The notes under the pieces are model-generated. The model was not told the origin of the DNA and did no database searches. It saw only the letters and a list, made by a program, of their open reading frames with translations. The translations under genes and the position numbers were made by a program. From Verrucomicrobiota bacterium (lineage in GTDB: Bacteria; Verrucomicrobiota; Verrucomicrobiia; Opitutales; Opitutaceae): DNA of 39,342 bases. How positions within the stretch are numbered: the first letter of the stretch is position 1; the number at the start of each line of letters is the position of its first letter. Of the stretch, positions 31,573 to 39,342 are shown piece by piece. The stretch spans positions 1 through 39,342 of the forward strand of contig JAEWBF010000092.1 in assembly GCA_023391285.1 (NCBI GenBank), read 5' to 3'.

Positions 31573-31947
31573 ATGATTACCCCGATTGAAGCTCTTGCCG
31601 TCATCGACGGTTCGCTTTGTCAGCTCGGACGCTCGGGTGAGCGCGCGGTGTGTCATGCGCCGCTGGCGACGGCGATTGTGGAATTTCGGAACGGACCGCT
31701 GCGGACGTATGTGCGGGAGCATCCGTATGGATTGCTGCCGGGGTTTCCGAATCTCTACTGCCTCGATGGCGATCTGCGGTTGATGTGGATCGCGGAGTGG
31801 CCGGAGATGGACGATCTTTGCGGTGTGATCGTCGATGAATTTCAGGACGAACTGATCGTGAAATCGCTCAGCGGGGCGACGGTGCGGTTGGACGCGTTGA
31901 CGGGGCGGCTGGTGAGTTGGGTGGGGAAGGTTGAGGCGGCGGGGTAG
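31573..31947 (+). CDS. Conserved-looking hypothetical protein (124 residues)
   Basis: I choose the ATG at 31573 (MITPIEALAVIDGSLC). The frame is open upstream, but those 65 residues are Arg/Gly-rich and non-protein-like. The protein is a beta-rich single domain: FRNGPLRTYVREHPYGLLPG, FPNLYCLDGDLRLMWIAEWP, IVDEFQDELIVKSLSGATV, LDALTGRLV. There is no signal peptide or membrane helix. I do not recognise the family and assign no function. A coding region is supported by the consistent frame and protein-like composition. Confidence 0.6.
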   Translation: MITPIEALAVIDGSLCQLGRSGERAVCHAPLATAIVEFRNGPLRTYVREHPYGLLPGFPNLYCLDGDLRLMWIAEWPEMDDLCGVIVDEFQDELIVKSLSGATVRLDALTGRLVSWVGKVEAAG

Positions 31948-32097
31948 GAGAAGGCGCGGCGCAATCGTCGCGGACAAGACGCCGGTCGGCGAAGCGAAGA
32001 GGACACAGCGACAATCGCGTGCGGACGCGCGTGGATGTCGAACCAGCGTGGGGGGGGCTCGTTTTGTGCGGAGTGACGAAGAGAGTTCGCGCGGCGC

Positions 32098-32118
32098 GGC
32101 GGGGACGCCTCGCCCTAC
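32098..32118 (-). repeat. GTAG palindrome (REP-like)
   Basis: GGCGGGG-ACG-CCTCGCC is a 7-bp stem with one G-T pair, followed by CTAC (32115-32118, GTAG on the minus strand). It lies between 31947 and the oxidoreductase stop at 32153. Confidence 0.6.
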
Positions 32119-32121
32119 CAA

Positions 32122-32146
32122 AGCCCGGCGGGAGGGCGGGCTCCAC
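32122..32146 (-). repeat. GTGG palindrome (REP-like), may act as oxidoreductase terminator
   Basis: AGCCCG...CGGGCT with CCAC at 32143-32146 (GTGG on the minus strand). Immediately after the minus-strand gene it would fold as a hairpin before CTTTGG; the T run is weak. Confidence 0.4.
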
Positions 32147-32152
32147 CGGTCT

Positions 32153-33640
32153 TCAGGAACGGCTCATGCGCGGCGGCATGGGGAGGGGCGCGGTGCGCGA
32201 GGGCATCGGGGCGAAAGCGGGGCGGGCGAGGCCGGGGACGAGATCGGCGACCTTCACGGGCTGGCCGGTTTCGAAACAGCGGTTGGCGGCGATGCCGACG
32301 AGGATCGATGCGGCGCCGCCGCGTTCGTCGGAAGCGCGCTGGTATTTGTCGGCGGGGGCGTTTGGGAGGAAGATTTCGTCGAGCATGACCTTGTCGCCGC
32401 CACCGTGGCCGCCGGTGCCGGTCCACGGTTCGATGTCGCGCGGTTCGCCGCGGAGCGGAATGACCTTGGTGGTGATGCCGCCGGCGGCGATGCCGCCCTG
32501 GACGGTGTCGGTGCCGTTGACGTAAACCTGTTCGACGATCGTGTGCTCGATGCGGCCGAGCGTGCCGTTAAAGACGATGGTGTAGCCTTCCCAGGAGTTG
32601 AAGGCGTTGAGCGTGTAGGCGAGGGTGACGCCGTTGTCGTAGGTGACGAGGACGTTCATCGTATCTTCGATGTCGATACGCGGATTCCAGACGCACTGAT
32701 CGCGGAAGTAGCCGTCGTGCTTTTCCTGGTCGAGGTAGAGGGATTTGAGACCCGGGCTATCGGCGAGGGAGAAGTAGAAGCCGCATTTGTCCTTTTCGGG
32801 GCAGGTGTGGCAGCGCTCGTGATGGCTTTGGAGGCCGAAGCGTTTCGCCATTTCCGGCGTGTAGAACTCTTTCTTGCCGGTGGCGAAGACGGTGGCGGGC
32901 ATGGCGCCGAGCCACCAGTTCACGAGGTCGAAGTGATGCGTGGCCTTGTGCACCATGAGGCCGCCGGAGTATTTCTTTTCGCCGTGCCAACGGCGGAAGT
33001 AGTCGGCGCCGTGGTGCGTGTTGAGCATCCAGTGAAAATCGACGGAGAGGATGTCGCCGATTTCGCCGCTCATGAGGATGTCCTTAACCTGCGTGCGCGG
33101 CGGGGAGTAGCGGTAGTTGAAAGTGACGCGGAGGTTGCGGCCGGTTTTCTTTTTGGCGTCGAGGATGCGCTGACATTTGGCGGCGGTGGTTGTCATCGGC
33201 TTTTCGGTGATGACGTCGTGGCCGGCCTCCATCGCGCGGACGATGTAGTCGTCGTGCGTCGAATCCATCGTGGTGACGATGACGACATCGGGCTTGGTCT
33301 CGCTGAGCATGCGTTCGAAATCAGCGGCGAGATAGATGGGCGGGGGTGTGGCGCCGTTCGTGGCGGAGCGTGAGCGGGAGAGTTCGAGGCGGCCGCGGTT
33401 CGAGTCGCAGAGGCCGACGAGTTCGGCGTGTTCGGCGTAGGTTTTCTCGATGGCGTCCTTGAACATGTAGTGCCGCGAGCCGGTGCCGACGATGGCGTAG
33501 CGTTTGCGGCGGTTGGCCGACGACGAGGACGAAGAGGCGGCGCTCAGGATGGAAGGGGCGAGAGCGGCGCCGAGGCTGGCGATGGAAGCGTTCTTCACGA
33601 ACGTGCGACGATCGATGAGGGAAGAGGGGAGCGAAGACAT
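32153..33640 (-). CDS. Tat-exported Gfo/Idh/MocA-family oxidoreductase
   Basis: The 495-residue protein starts with a twin-arginine signal (DRRTFVKNASIASLGAALAP, about 10-29). The N-terminal Rossmann domain shows YAIVGTGSRHYM (48-59) and the EKP motif in VITEKPM (Glu146-Lys147-Pro148). The C-terminal alpha/beta domain has GGLMVHKATHHFDLVNWWLG, with the usual catalytic His region. It contains a Cys cluster, C277-x2-C280-x5-C286, plus Cys316. Family members are NAD(P)-dependent sugar dehydrogenases, here likely acting on a periplasmic sugar. Tat export suggests that the cofactor is bound before export. The C-terminal Pro/Ser-rich tail is about 15 residues. Confidence 0.92.
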   Translation of the reverse strand: MSSLPSSLIDRRTFVKNASIASLGAALAPSILSAASSSSSSANRRKRYAIVGTGSRHYMFKDAIEKTYAEHAELVGLCDSNRGRLELSRSRSATNGATPPPIYLAADFERMLSETKPDVVIVTTMDSTHDDYIVRAMEAGHDVITEKPMTTTAAKCQRILDAKKKTGRNLRVTFNYRYSPPRTQVKDILMSGEIGDILSVDFHWMLNTHHGADYFRRWHGEKKYSGGLMVHKATHHFDLVNWWLGAMPATVFATGKKEFYTPEMAKRFGLQSHHERCHTCPEKDKCGFYFSLADSPGLKSLYLDQEKHDGYFRDQCVWNPRIDIEDTMNVLVTYDNGVTLAYTLNAFNSWEGYTIVFNGTLGRIEHTIVEQVYVNGTDTVQGGIAAGGITTKVIPLRGEPRDIEPWTGTGGHGGGDKVMLDEIFLPNAPADKYQRASDERGGAASILVGIAANRCFETGQPVKVADLVPGLARPAFAPMPSRTAPLPMPPRMSRS

Positions 33641-33760
33641 GGGGATGAGTGGGAGATTCGGGGGTGAGCGGAAGGGTATGACGGGGTGAGGAGGGGCAAG
33701 TTTCGGTCCGCGCTCGTCGTTGCGCGGGGCGATCGGGAAACGACGAAGGGGTGAAATTAT

Positions 33761-33836
33761 TTAACCACGGATGGACACGGATGAACGCGGATTCGGAGGA
33801 GGGGGAACCACGAATGGACACGAATGAACACGAATT
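33761..33836. repeat. Two further copies of the ACCACGAATGGACACGAATG repeat
   Basis: 33761-33793 is a diverged copy (TTAACCACGGATGGACACGG...) and 33806-33836 is almost identical to the copy at 28962-28990. They lie in tandem between two genes. Spurious proteins such as FNHGWTRMNADSEE arise from this repeat. Confidence 0.75.
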
Positions 33837-34602
33837 AAGTGGCGCGTTTTTCGAGGACGATGAGGAGGCGCGTGGCGAAGAGTTTCGGGAAAGTGGAGAG
33901 GGCGCGATCGAGCTGGCGCATGAGCGGCAGGCACGCGGTGGGGAAGAGTTGCGGTTTGCTGAAGCCGCCGGAGGCGACGTAGCTGAGGGAGGCGAAGGGG
34001 TGAACGCGGCGCAGGTGCCAGGCGTCGAGCTGGTTTGCGAATTCGCGTCGGACGAAGATTCGCCAGGCGGATGCTTGTGCGGCGAAGTAGGGGGCGTGGG
34101 CGACGTCGAGGTTAGCGGGGGCGTTCCAGGTGATGGGTTTTCCGAAGCCGAGCGGTTCGTGATGGAAGAGGCCGTAGATGAGGCGACCGAGGAGACTCGT
34201 GGCGGGTTCGAAGAGGATTAGTCGGCCACCGGGAGCGAGGACGCGCGCGAACTGGGCGAGGGCGGTGCCGGGGAATTCGAGGTGATGCCAGACGTCGAAG
34301 AGAATGAGATTGGCAATGGACGCGTCGGGGAAGGAAAGCGTGTAGGCGTTTTCCTGGCGATCGAGCCACGGGTTGGGGAAGAGATCGGTGGTGATGCAGC
34401 CGGGGATGACCTGCTTGATGTTGCCCATGCCGGAGCCGAGTTCGACGGTGAGGCCGGGAAGGTCGGAGCGGATTTCGGTGGCGATGGTCTCGTAGAAGCC
34501 GCGGTAGATCTTTTGGAGGAGCGGCTTTTTCTCCCATTCGCGGCGGTTGCTGTGGATCTCCGTGTTGTGCTGCGTGGAGGGAATTGCGGAGTCGGAAGCC
34601 AT
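33835..34602 (-). CDS. Class I SAM-dependent methyltransferase
   Basis: The 255-residue protein has the Rossmann SAM signature: motif I VELGSGMGNIKQV (about 53-65), motif II region CITTDLFPN (about 69-77), motif III/IV ANLILFDVWHHLEFPG (about 96-111) and the post-motif LAPGGRLILFEPA. The acceptor could be a lipid or sugar, judging only from the glycosyltransferase neighbours. It is divergent from the methyltransferase-GT2 fusion gene with 76 bases between the starts. Confidence 0.9.
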   Translation of the reverse strand: MASDSAIPSTQHNTEIHSNRREWEKKPLLQKIYRGFYETIATEIRSDLPGLTVELGSGMGNIKQVIPGCITTDLFPNPWLDRQENAYTLSFPDASIANLILFDVWHHLEFPGTALAQFARVLAPGGRLILFEPATSLLGRLIYGLFHHEPLGFGKPITWNAPANLDVAHAPYFAAQASAWRIFVRREFANQLDAWHLRRVHPFASLSYVASGGFSKPQLFPTACLPLMRQLDRALSTFPKLFATRLLIVLEKRAT

Positions 34603-34678
34603 GCGAGCGGGAAAAACCTTGTCGCTCCAGCGTGCGGCGAAAAGCTGGGGCGTTCCAAGCCCAACGTATCACCTTTTC

Positions 34679-36100
34679 ATGACGAACGAAGAACTCGCCC
34701 GGCATTTCGATGCGGTCAGCGAAACCGATGCGGGGGCGCGGAAGGTGCAGGCGGGATTTCACGCGCAAGTGGCGGAGCAGTTGCGGGCGCTGATTCCGGA
34801 AGGAGCGCGGGTGCTGGAAGTGGGGTGCGGGCGGGGGGAGCTGTTGCGGGCGTTGCGGCCGGGGCGCGGCGTGGGCGTGGATTTCAGCGAGAAGATGCTG
34901 GCGCAGGCGCGCGCGGCGGACGCGGCGGGCATGTGCGAGTATCGGTTGGAGGAAGCGTGCGACGTGAGCGTCCGCGAGACGTTTGATTACGTGGTGCTGG
35001 ATTTTTTGGTCGGCTATTTGCCGGACGTGCAGGCGTGTTTGGAGCGGATGCGGCGGGTGAGCGAGCCGCGGACGCGGTTGTGCATCACGTCGGTGAATGT
35101 GTTGTGGACGCCGGTGTTGGGCGTGGCTCAGTGGTTTGGCGCGGTGACGCGTCAGCCGCCGAGCAACTGGCTGTCGACGACGGACCTGATGAACTTGTTG
35201 GAGTTGTCAGGTTGGGAAGTGGTGCATCGCAGCACGGAGCAGGTGTTGCCGGTGCGCGTGCCGCTGTTGAGCGGGTTCTTCAATCGGTTCCTGGTGCGGC
35301 TGCCGCTGCTCAGGCATTTCGGGTCGACTTTATATTTGGTGGCGCGGCCGCGGGTGGAGTTGGAGCGGAGTAAATTGACGGTGTCGGTGATCGTGCCGGC
35401 GAGGAACGAGTCGGGAAATATTCGCGCGGCGCTCGAGCGGATTCCGGTGATGGGCGCGGGGACGGAAGTGATCTTCGTGGAAGGTAACAGCCGGGATGAT
35501 ACGTGGGCGACGATTCAGCGCGAAGTCGCGGGGTATCGCGGACCGTTGAACGTGCGGGCGATGCAGCAGCCGGGGCGCGGGAAGTGGGATGCGGTGCGGA
35601 CGGGATTTGCGGCGGCGACCGGGGACGTGCTGGTGATCCAGGATGCGGATTTGACGGCGCCGCCGGAGGATTTGCCGAAGTTTTTCGCGGCGATCGCGAG
35701 CGGAGCGGCGGAGTTCGCGAATGGGAGCCGGCTGGTGTATCCGATGGAAAAGCAGGCGATGCGGTTTCTGAATTTGATCGGAAACAAGTTCTTCGCGCTG
35801 GCGCTGTCGTTTGTGCTCGGGCAGCCGATCAAGGACAGCTTGTGCGGGACGAAGATGCTGTGGCGAAGAGACTACGAACGGATCCTGAAGCGGATCGAGG
35901 AGTTGGGGGATTTCGACCCGTTCGGGGATTTCAATCTGCTGTTCGGCGCGGCGTTATTGAAACTTCGGATACGCGACGTGCCGGTGCGTTACAAGAATCG
36001 CACGTATGGCGAGACGAACATCTCGCGATTCAGACATGGATGGCTGCTGTTGAAGATGACGGCGTTTGGGATGGTGAAGTTGAAGTTTGGGCGGGGTTGA
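34679..36100 (+). CDS. Bifunctional methyltransferase / family 2 glycosyltransferase fusion
   Basis: I choose the ATG at 34679 (MTNEELARHFDAVSETDAGA, 473 residues); upstream codons are antisense to the divergent gene's start. Residues about 1-230 form a class I SAM methyltransferase (VLEVGCGRGELLRAL, VDFSEKMLAQA). Residues about 236-470 form a GT2 domain (LTVSVIVPARNESGNI, then VIQDADLTAPPEDLP with the DxD-type Asp pair, LIGNKFFALALSFVLGQPIK and DSLCGTKMLW). A short segment (about 200-235) joins the two. The GT2 half resembles polyisoprenyl-phosphate glycosyltransferases (DPM1-like). It likely acts on an undecaprenyl-linked sugar whose glycan is also methylated. It has no predicted transmembrane helices beyond the hydrophobic segment in LALSFVLG. 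Confidence 0.88.
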   Translation: MTNEELARHFDAVSETDAGARKVQAGFHAQVAEQLRALIPEGARVLEVGCGRGELLRALRPGRGVGVDFSEKMLAQARAADAAGMCEYRLEEACDVSVRETFDYVVLDFLVGYLPDVQACLERMRRVSEPRTRLCITSVNVLWTPVLGVAQWFGAVTRQPPSNWLSTTDLMNLLELSGWEVVHRSTEQVLPVRVPLLSGFFNRFLVRLPLLRHFGSTLYLVARPRVELERSKLTVSVIVPARNESGNIRAALERIPVMGAGTEVIFVEGNSRDDTWATIQREVAGYRGPLNVRAMQQPGRGKWDAVRTGFAAATGDVLVIQDADLTAPPEDLPKFFAAIASGAAEFANGSRLVYPMEKQAMRFLNLIGNKFFALALSFVLGQPIKDSLCGTKMLWRRDYERILKRIEELGDFDPFGDFNLLFGAALLKLRIRDVPVRYKNRTYGETNISRFRHGWLLLKMTAFGMVKLKFGRG

Positions 36101-37736
36101 GCGCGGATCGGCGGGCCCGGAGGTAAAGCGCGGCCAGGGCGAGGAGCGATAAGACGGTGAGCGCGACCATGCTGGAACGGATCGCGGCGGATCCATCGTA
36201 GGCGAGCCAGGTGGAGCCGAAGTAGGCGGCGTGCGCAGTAAACAATGCGGCGCGAACGAGCAGCGGAAGATTCTGCGCGAGGACGATGGCGAGTGAGATG
36301 AGTCCGAGCAGCATCGTGTAGGAACCGTGATGAATGATGGTCGACGAAGGGATGAACATGGCTGTCACCCAAATCGTGTAGGTGAGGACCAGCCAGGCTG
36401 CCAGGGCGCGAGCGACCTGTGATTGCCGGAGGGGAGGGGCGAGCTTGCACAAACGCGCGACGGGCCAGAGCAGCCACACGAAGTTGAGGAAACCGATTGA
36501 GCGGAAAAGATAGAAGAACTCCTCGCCGCGGCGCTGGCGCGCGCCCTCCAACGAAAAGTCGAAGAGATTGGAGAAATCGCCGTCGATGGTAACCAGGAAG
36601 TTGGCCTTGCGCGCGAACCACCATTCCTGCCACGAAAGCGCCTGATAGGCATCGCGCAGCGTTTGCCACGTGCCGCGGGGGTCGATGGGGATCACGCCGG
36701 CGAGATGCCATTTCAGGAGTCGGTTGCCGGGAGGATCGATCAACTGCTGATACAGCAGCCACGGGATAACGATGGCGACAAAGGTGGCGAGGGCGGGGAC
36801 GAAATGTTGGCGATGCGGGGCTCCGCGGGCCAGCCACACGATCAACAAGGCGAGAAGAGAGAACGCGATGGAGCCGTGCGAAAGCCAGCCAAGCGCGGCC
36901 GAGGCTCCGACGGCGGTGGCGAAAAGCGGATTGAGGGGGCGGTGAGGTGCAAGGACGGGAAGGGCCGCGAAGCAGCAGTAGGCGCCGGCGATGAGCTTCG
37001 GCCAAACGAACAGCGAGTTGTGCAGCACGAACCCCGTGCTGCCTGCGAGCAGCGCACAACCGAAAGCGGTCAGGCGATCGCGGCCCAAGGCACGCGCCAA
37101 CAGCCAAACGGCGGGCAATCACAGCAGCTGCGCGAGCGTGCCCATGCATTGGTAGGCGAGCCGCGGAGGCAGGCGAAACGTGTCGGTCCAAGGCAGCGCG
37201 AGCAGGAATAAACCCGACTGGAGCGGCGGGCGATCACTGCTCAACCAGTCGCCGAAGAAAGGCGGCGGGCGCTCGCCCGAGTAGAGTTGTTCGGCGAGAA
37301 GGGCGGGCAGCACCGGATCGGGCGGGAGCTGATGCACGAAACGCGCGGCGGAAACATCGGCGGCGTCGAACGGAAGTTCGGGCGTGTAGAGCAGTGCCAG
37401 GTAGAGGCAGCCGCATGAGAGCAACACCGCGAACGGTCGACGCAGCTTGGAAAGTTCTTGGCGGGAGTTTGGCGATCGACCGAAACAAACCACCGCGATC
37501 CAGCTGCAGAGGATGACCGTATAGGAGAAGATTCGGCCGAGCGAGGGATGGACGAAGAAGATCGCGAACGCGACGCAAGCTAGCAGACCGACGAAGACGA
37601 GCGGCACGACGATGAGATGACGTTCATCGCTGTCTCCGCGAGAGCGGAGCCAGAGATAGGCTGCGATGGCGGGGCCGGCGAAGATCGCCGCGATGACAAA
37701 CCACGTCGCGAGCAGCAGCGGGGCGGTAACGTTCAT
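36030..37736 (-). pseudogene. Polytopic membrane protein, GT-C/ArnT-like, split by an in-frame TGA
   Basis: One reading frame of 569 codons runs from the ATG at 37736 to 36030, broken by a single TGA at 37119-37121. The upstream part (205 residues, ending AYQCMGTLAQLL) and the downstream part (starting LPAVWLLARALGRDRL) continue the same transmembrane pattern without loss of alignment. Both halves together hold about 11-12 hydrophobic helices, with the ALLAEQLYSGERPPPFFGDW region as a likely extracytoplasmic loop. The build resembles integral-membrane GT-C glycosyltransferases. TGG-to-TGA (Trp) would explain the break by one base. It overlaps the GT2 gene stop by ATGA. Function is inferred; it may be a recent pseudogene, a sequence error or a read-through gene. 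Confidence 0.7.
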
Positions 37737-38908
37737 CGCTGCAGCGGAAGGTCGAGGATGCTAAGGAGGAAGCTCACTAGCATTACCTGACATCCGAGCA
37801 TGATAAACCCACTACCGGGAATCACGAGACGGAGTAATTCCCCCGGCGCGAGATTGCCGAAGGAATGACCGCTCCAGACACCGACGGCGTGAAAGGAAAG
37901 TGCGAGACCGGCGAGGGCGAGGACGGCGCCGAAGGCGAGGCCGCGTTCGAGATTGAACCAGCGGAGCGGGCGCGCGAGGCGCGGATCGGCGGGAAGCAGG
38001 CCGGAGTTAATGGCGAAGATTTTGGTGAAGATCGCGAAGGTGACGGCCTGGAAGCCGATGAGGACGGACATCGCGGCGAAGATGAGTGTGTGGACGTCGA
38101 ATGCGATGGAGCCGATGCGGAGCGGGCCGCGGATTAGGAGCGCGCCGGCGAGGAGGCCACCGAAGAAAAGCGCGAGGCCGGGTTGGAGGAAGAGCCAGCG
38201 CGGCGAGAAAAGCAGCATGAAGCGCAGGTGGCGCCAGCCGTCGCGCCACGGGCGAAGATGGGGCGGGCGGCTGCGTCCGTCGGGGCGAAGCGTTGTAGGG
38301 ATTTCCGTGATACGCAGGCCGAAGAGCGTGGCCTTGATGACCATTTCGGAGGCGAACTCCATGCCCGCGGTGCGGAGTTCGAGGCGGTTGAAGGCGTCGC
38401 GAGAGAAAGCGCGGAGGCCGCAGTGAAAATCGCCGATCGGGCAGCGGAAGAACAGGCGGCCGATGCCGGAGAGGAGCGGGTTGCCGAGGTAGCGGTTTTT
38501 CCAAGGCATGGCGCCGGGCTGAATGCCGCCGAGGAAGCGGTTGCCCATGACGAGATCGTAGCCCTCGCGGAGTTTTTCAACGAAGCGGCTGGCGTGGGTG
38601 AAATCGTAGGAGCCGTCGGAGTCGCCCATGAGGATGAAGCGACCGCGGGCGGCGGCGATGCCGCCCTGCAGGGCGCGGCCGTAACCTTTTTCGGATACGG
38701 GAACGACGCGGGCGCCGAGACGGGTGGCGATTTCCTGGGAGCCGTCGGTGGAGCCGTTGTCGGCGACGATCACTTCGCCTGAGAGGTTTTGTTCGCGGAG
38801 GGCACGCAAGGCTTCTTCGACGCAGCCGGCGAGGGTTTCGGCCTCGTTGAGGCACGGCATGACGATGGTCAGCTCGAGGGAAGTGTCGGCAGAAGCGGGA
38901 GATTCCAT
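37733..38908 (-). CDS. Family 2 glycosyltransferase, polyisoprenyl-phosphate sugar transferase (DPM1/GtrB-like)
   Basis: The 391-residue protein has a GT2 domain (about 12-240: LTIVMPCLNEAETLAGCVEE, VIVADNGSTDGS, and the DxD in LMGDSDGSYDF, Asp96-Asp98 region). At least four C-terminal transmembrane helices (about 240-390) follow. The N-terminal domain would transfer a sugar from a nucleotide to polyprenyl phosphate; the membrane part anchors or flips it. Its stop overlaps the next membrane-protein gene by ATGA, and its start follows the 38918 gene by nine bases, so three genes form one operon. Confidence 0.9.
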   Translation of the reverse strand: MESPASADTSLELTIVMPCLNEAETLAGCVEEALRALREQNLSGEVIVADNGSTDGSQEIATRLGARVVPVSEKGYGRALQGGIAAARGRFILMGDSDGSYDFTHASRFVEKLREGYDLVMGNRFLGGIQPGAMPWKNRYLGNPLLSGIGRLFFRCPIGDFHCGLRAFSRDAFNRLELRTAGMEFASEMVIKATLFGLRITEIPTTLRPDGRSRPPHLRPWRDGWRHLRFMLLFSPRWLFLQPGLALFFGGLLAGALLIRGPLRIGSIAFDVHTLIFAAMSVLIGFQAVTFAIFTKIFAINSGLLPADPRLARPLRWFNLERGLAFGAVLALAGLALSFHAVGVWSGHSFGNLAPGELLRLVIPGSGFIMLGCQVMLVSFLLSILDLPLQR

Positions 38909-38917
38909 GAAGGCGCG

Positions 38918-39342
38918 TCAGAGGCGAACGGAAGCCCGACGAGAAAGCAGATGAAGGACGATGCCAAGCAGGAGGAACACGAGACCGGCGGCGGCGAAAG
39001 CGAAGTGATGTTTCAGGATTTTTTCGGCGAGCCAGGTGAGGCGGCCGAGTTCGACGGGTTCTGCGACGGCGAACCAGGCATCGGGGTCGGAGTCGTTGAC
39101 GGCGATCCACCACGGGCCGTCGGGGCGGAGGATCGTGACGTTTTTCCAGCGCTCGCCAGGGACGGAGTCAGGAACGATGGGAATATCGGCGGTGCGGGTT
39201 TGGATCGAGAGCGCGAGGCGGGTTTCGGGGCGGCCTAAATCGCCGGCGAGTCGAAAGCGGACGAACGGGAGCGTGGAGTCGGGTTGGGTGGCGCTTTGCC
39301 AGGTGAAGGGATCGGAGGTGGTGAGGGAGAAGGTGCTGAGGG
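38918..39342 (-). CDS. Partial C-terminal part of a membrane-anchored protein (5' end outside window)
   Basis: The minus-strand frame is open from the window end to a TGA at 38918-38920 and gives 140 residues. They comprise an extracytoplasmic beta-rich part (FTWQSATQPDSTLPFVRFRL, RPETRLALSIQTRTADIP, NVTILRPDGPWWIAVNDSD), then one transmembrane helix near the C-terminus (HHFAFAAAGLVFLLLGIVLH) and a short basic tail. I do not recognise the family. It lies nine bases before the GT2 start and is likely in the same operon. Confidence 0.75.
   Translation of the reverse strand, partial: LSTFSLTTSDPFTWQSATQPDSTLPFVRFRLAGDLGRPETRLALSIQTRTADIPIVPDSVPGERWKNVTILRPDGPWWIAVNDSDPDAWFAVAEPVELGRLTWLAEKILKHHFAFAAAGLVFLLLGIVLHLLSRRASVRL

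Noticed and set aside
31931..33373. 480-residue plus-strand ORF
   Set aside because: Antisense to the Gfo/Idh oxidoreductase; no domain and Val/Asp/Gly bias.
37119..37121. Selenocysteine codon at the in-frame TGA
   Set aside because: No hairpin like a SECIS is evident right after it, and the neighbourhood has no redox motif; a Trp-to-stop change is simpler.
1..39342. CRISPR array, phage genes or toxin-antitoxin pair
   Set aside because: No regularly spaced repeats, no phage structural gene and no recognisable toxin pair were seen.

Overview
The window looks like chromosomal DNA of a member of the Verrucomicrobiota, most likely family Opitutaceae. I infer this from the high GC content, two TonB-dependent receptors that share the LSPFEV/LTPFDV-type TonB-box motif common in that group, a compact integrase of the MPLELKKGS type, and dispersed intergenic repeats (ACCACGAATGGACACGAATG-type and GTAG palindromes). 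No database could be consulted, so the taxonomy is an inference.

Layout. 1-424: right end of an IS66-family insertion sequence. 906-2673: remnant of a small integrative element. A tRNA 3' half plus terminator is duplicated in degenerate form at its two ends, and inside lie a DNA-binding protein and an integrase that has lost its catalytic domain. 2694-6975 (minus): a sigma factor / FecR anti-sigma / STN-domain TonB receptor set, i.e. a Fec-type cell-surface signalling system. 7295-11050 (plus): a very large TonB receptor, followed by a LacI-type regulator, a KDPG aldolase (minus) and a membrane-anchored AraC-type regulator. 14737-16755: a tandem SnoaL-like protein and an esterase-fold protein that lacks the expected nucleophile. 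16783-17485: a REP-associated transposase with flanking REP palindromes. 17490-19372 (minus): leuA with a plausible leucine-codon leader peptide and attenuator. 19522-20812: an ECF sigma factor with two small membrane-associated partners. 20915-22722: SRP RNA and dnaX with a decanucleotide A run that looks like a programmed frameshift site. 22790-24474 (minus): a gamma-glutamylcyclotransferase-like protein, a PP2C phosphatase and a miniature kinase. 24606-25762: glnII with a candidate sigma-54 promoter. 26006-31362: an O-antigen-ligase/TPR protein, a secreted FecR-domain protein and a CHASE2 adenylate/guanylate cyclase. 31573-33640: a small unknown protein and a Tat-exported oxidoreductase. 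33835-39342: a surface-glycan or lipid glycosylation region (methyltransferase, methyltransferase-GT2 fusion, a polytopic membrane protein split by an in-frame TGA, a DPM1-like GT2, and a partial membrane protein).

The strongest leads are the dnaX frameshift cassette (the apparent separate downstream ORF is the tau tail in the -1 frame), the leuA leader/attenuator that seems to be translated from a leaderless start, the REPtron and related GTAG palindromes whose GTAG supplies stop codons of neighbouring genes, the 138-residue kinase translationally coupled to a PP2C phosphatase, the active-site-less esterase, and the nonsense-interrupted glycosyltransferase. I see no CRISPR array, toxin-antitoxin pair or phage structural gene.
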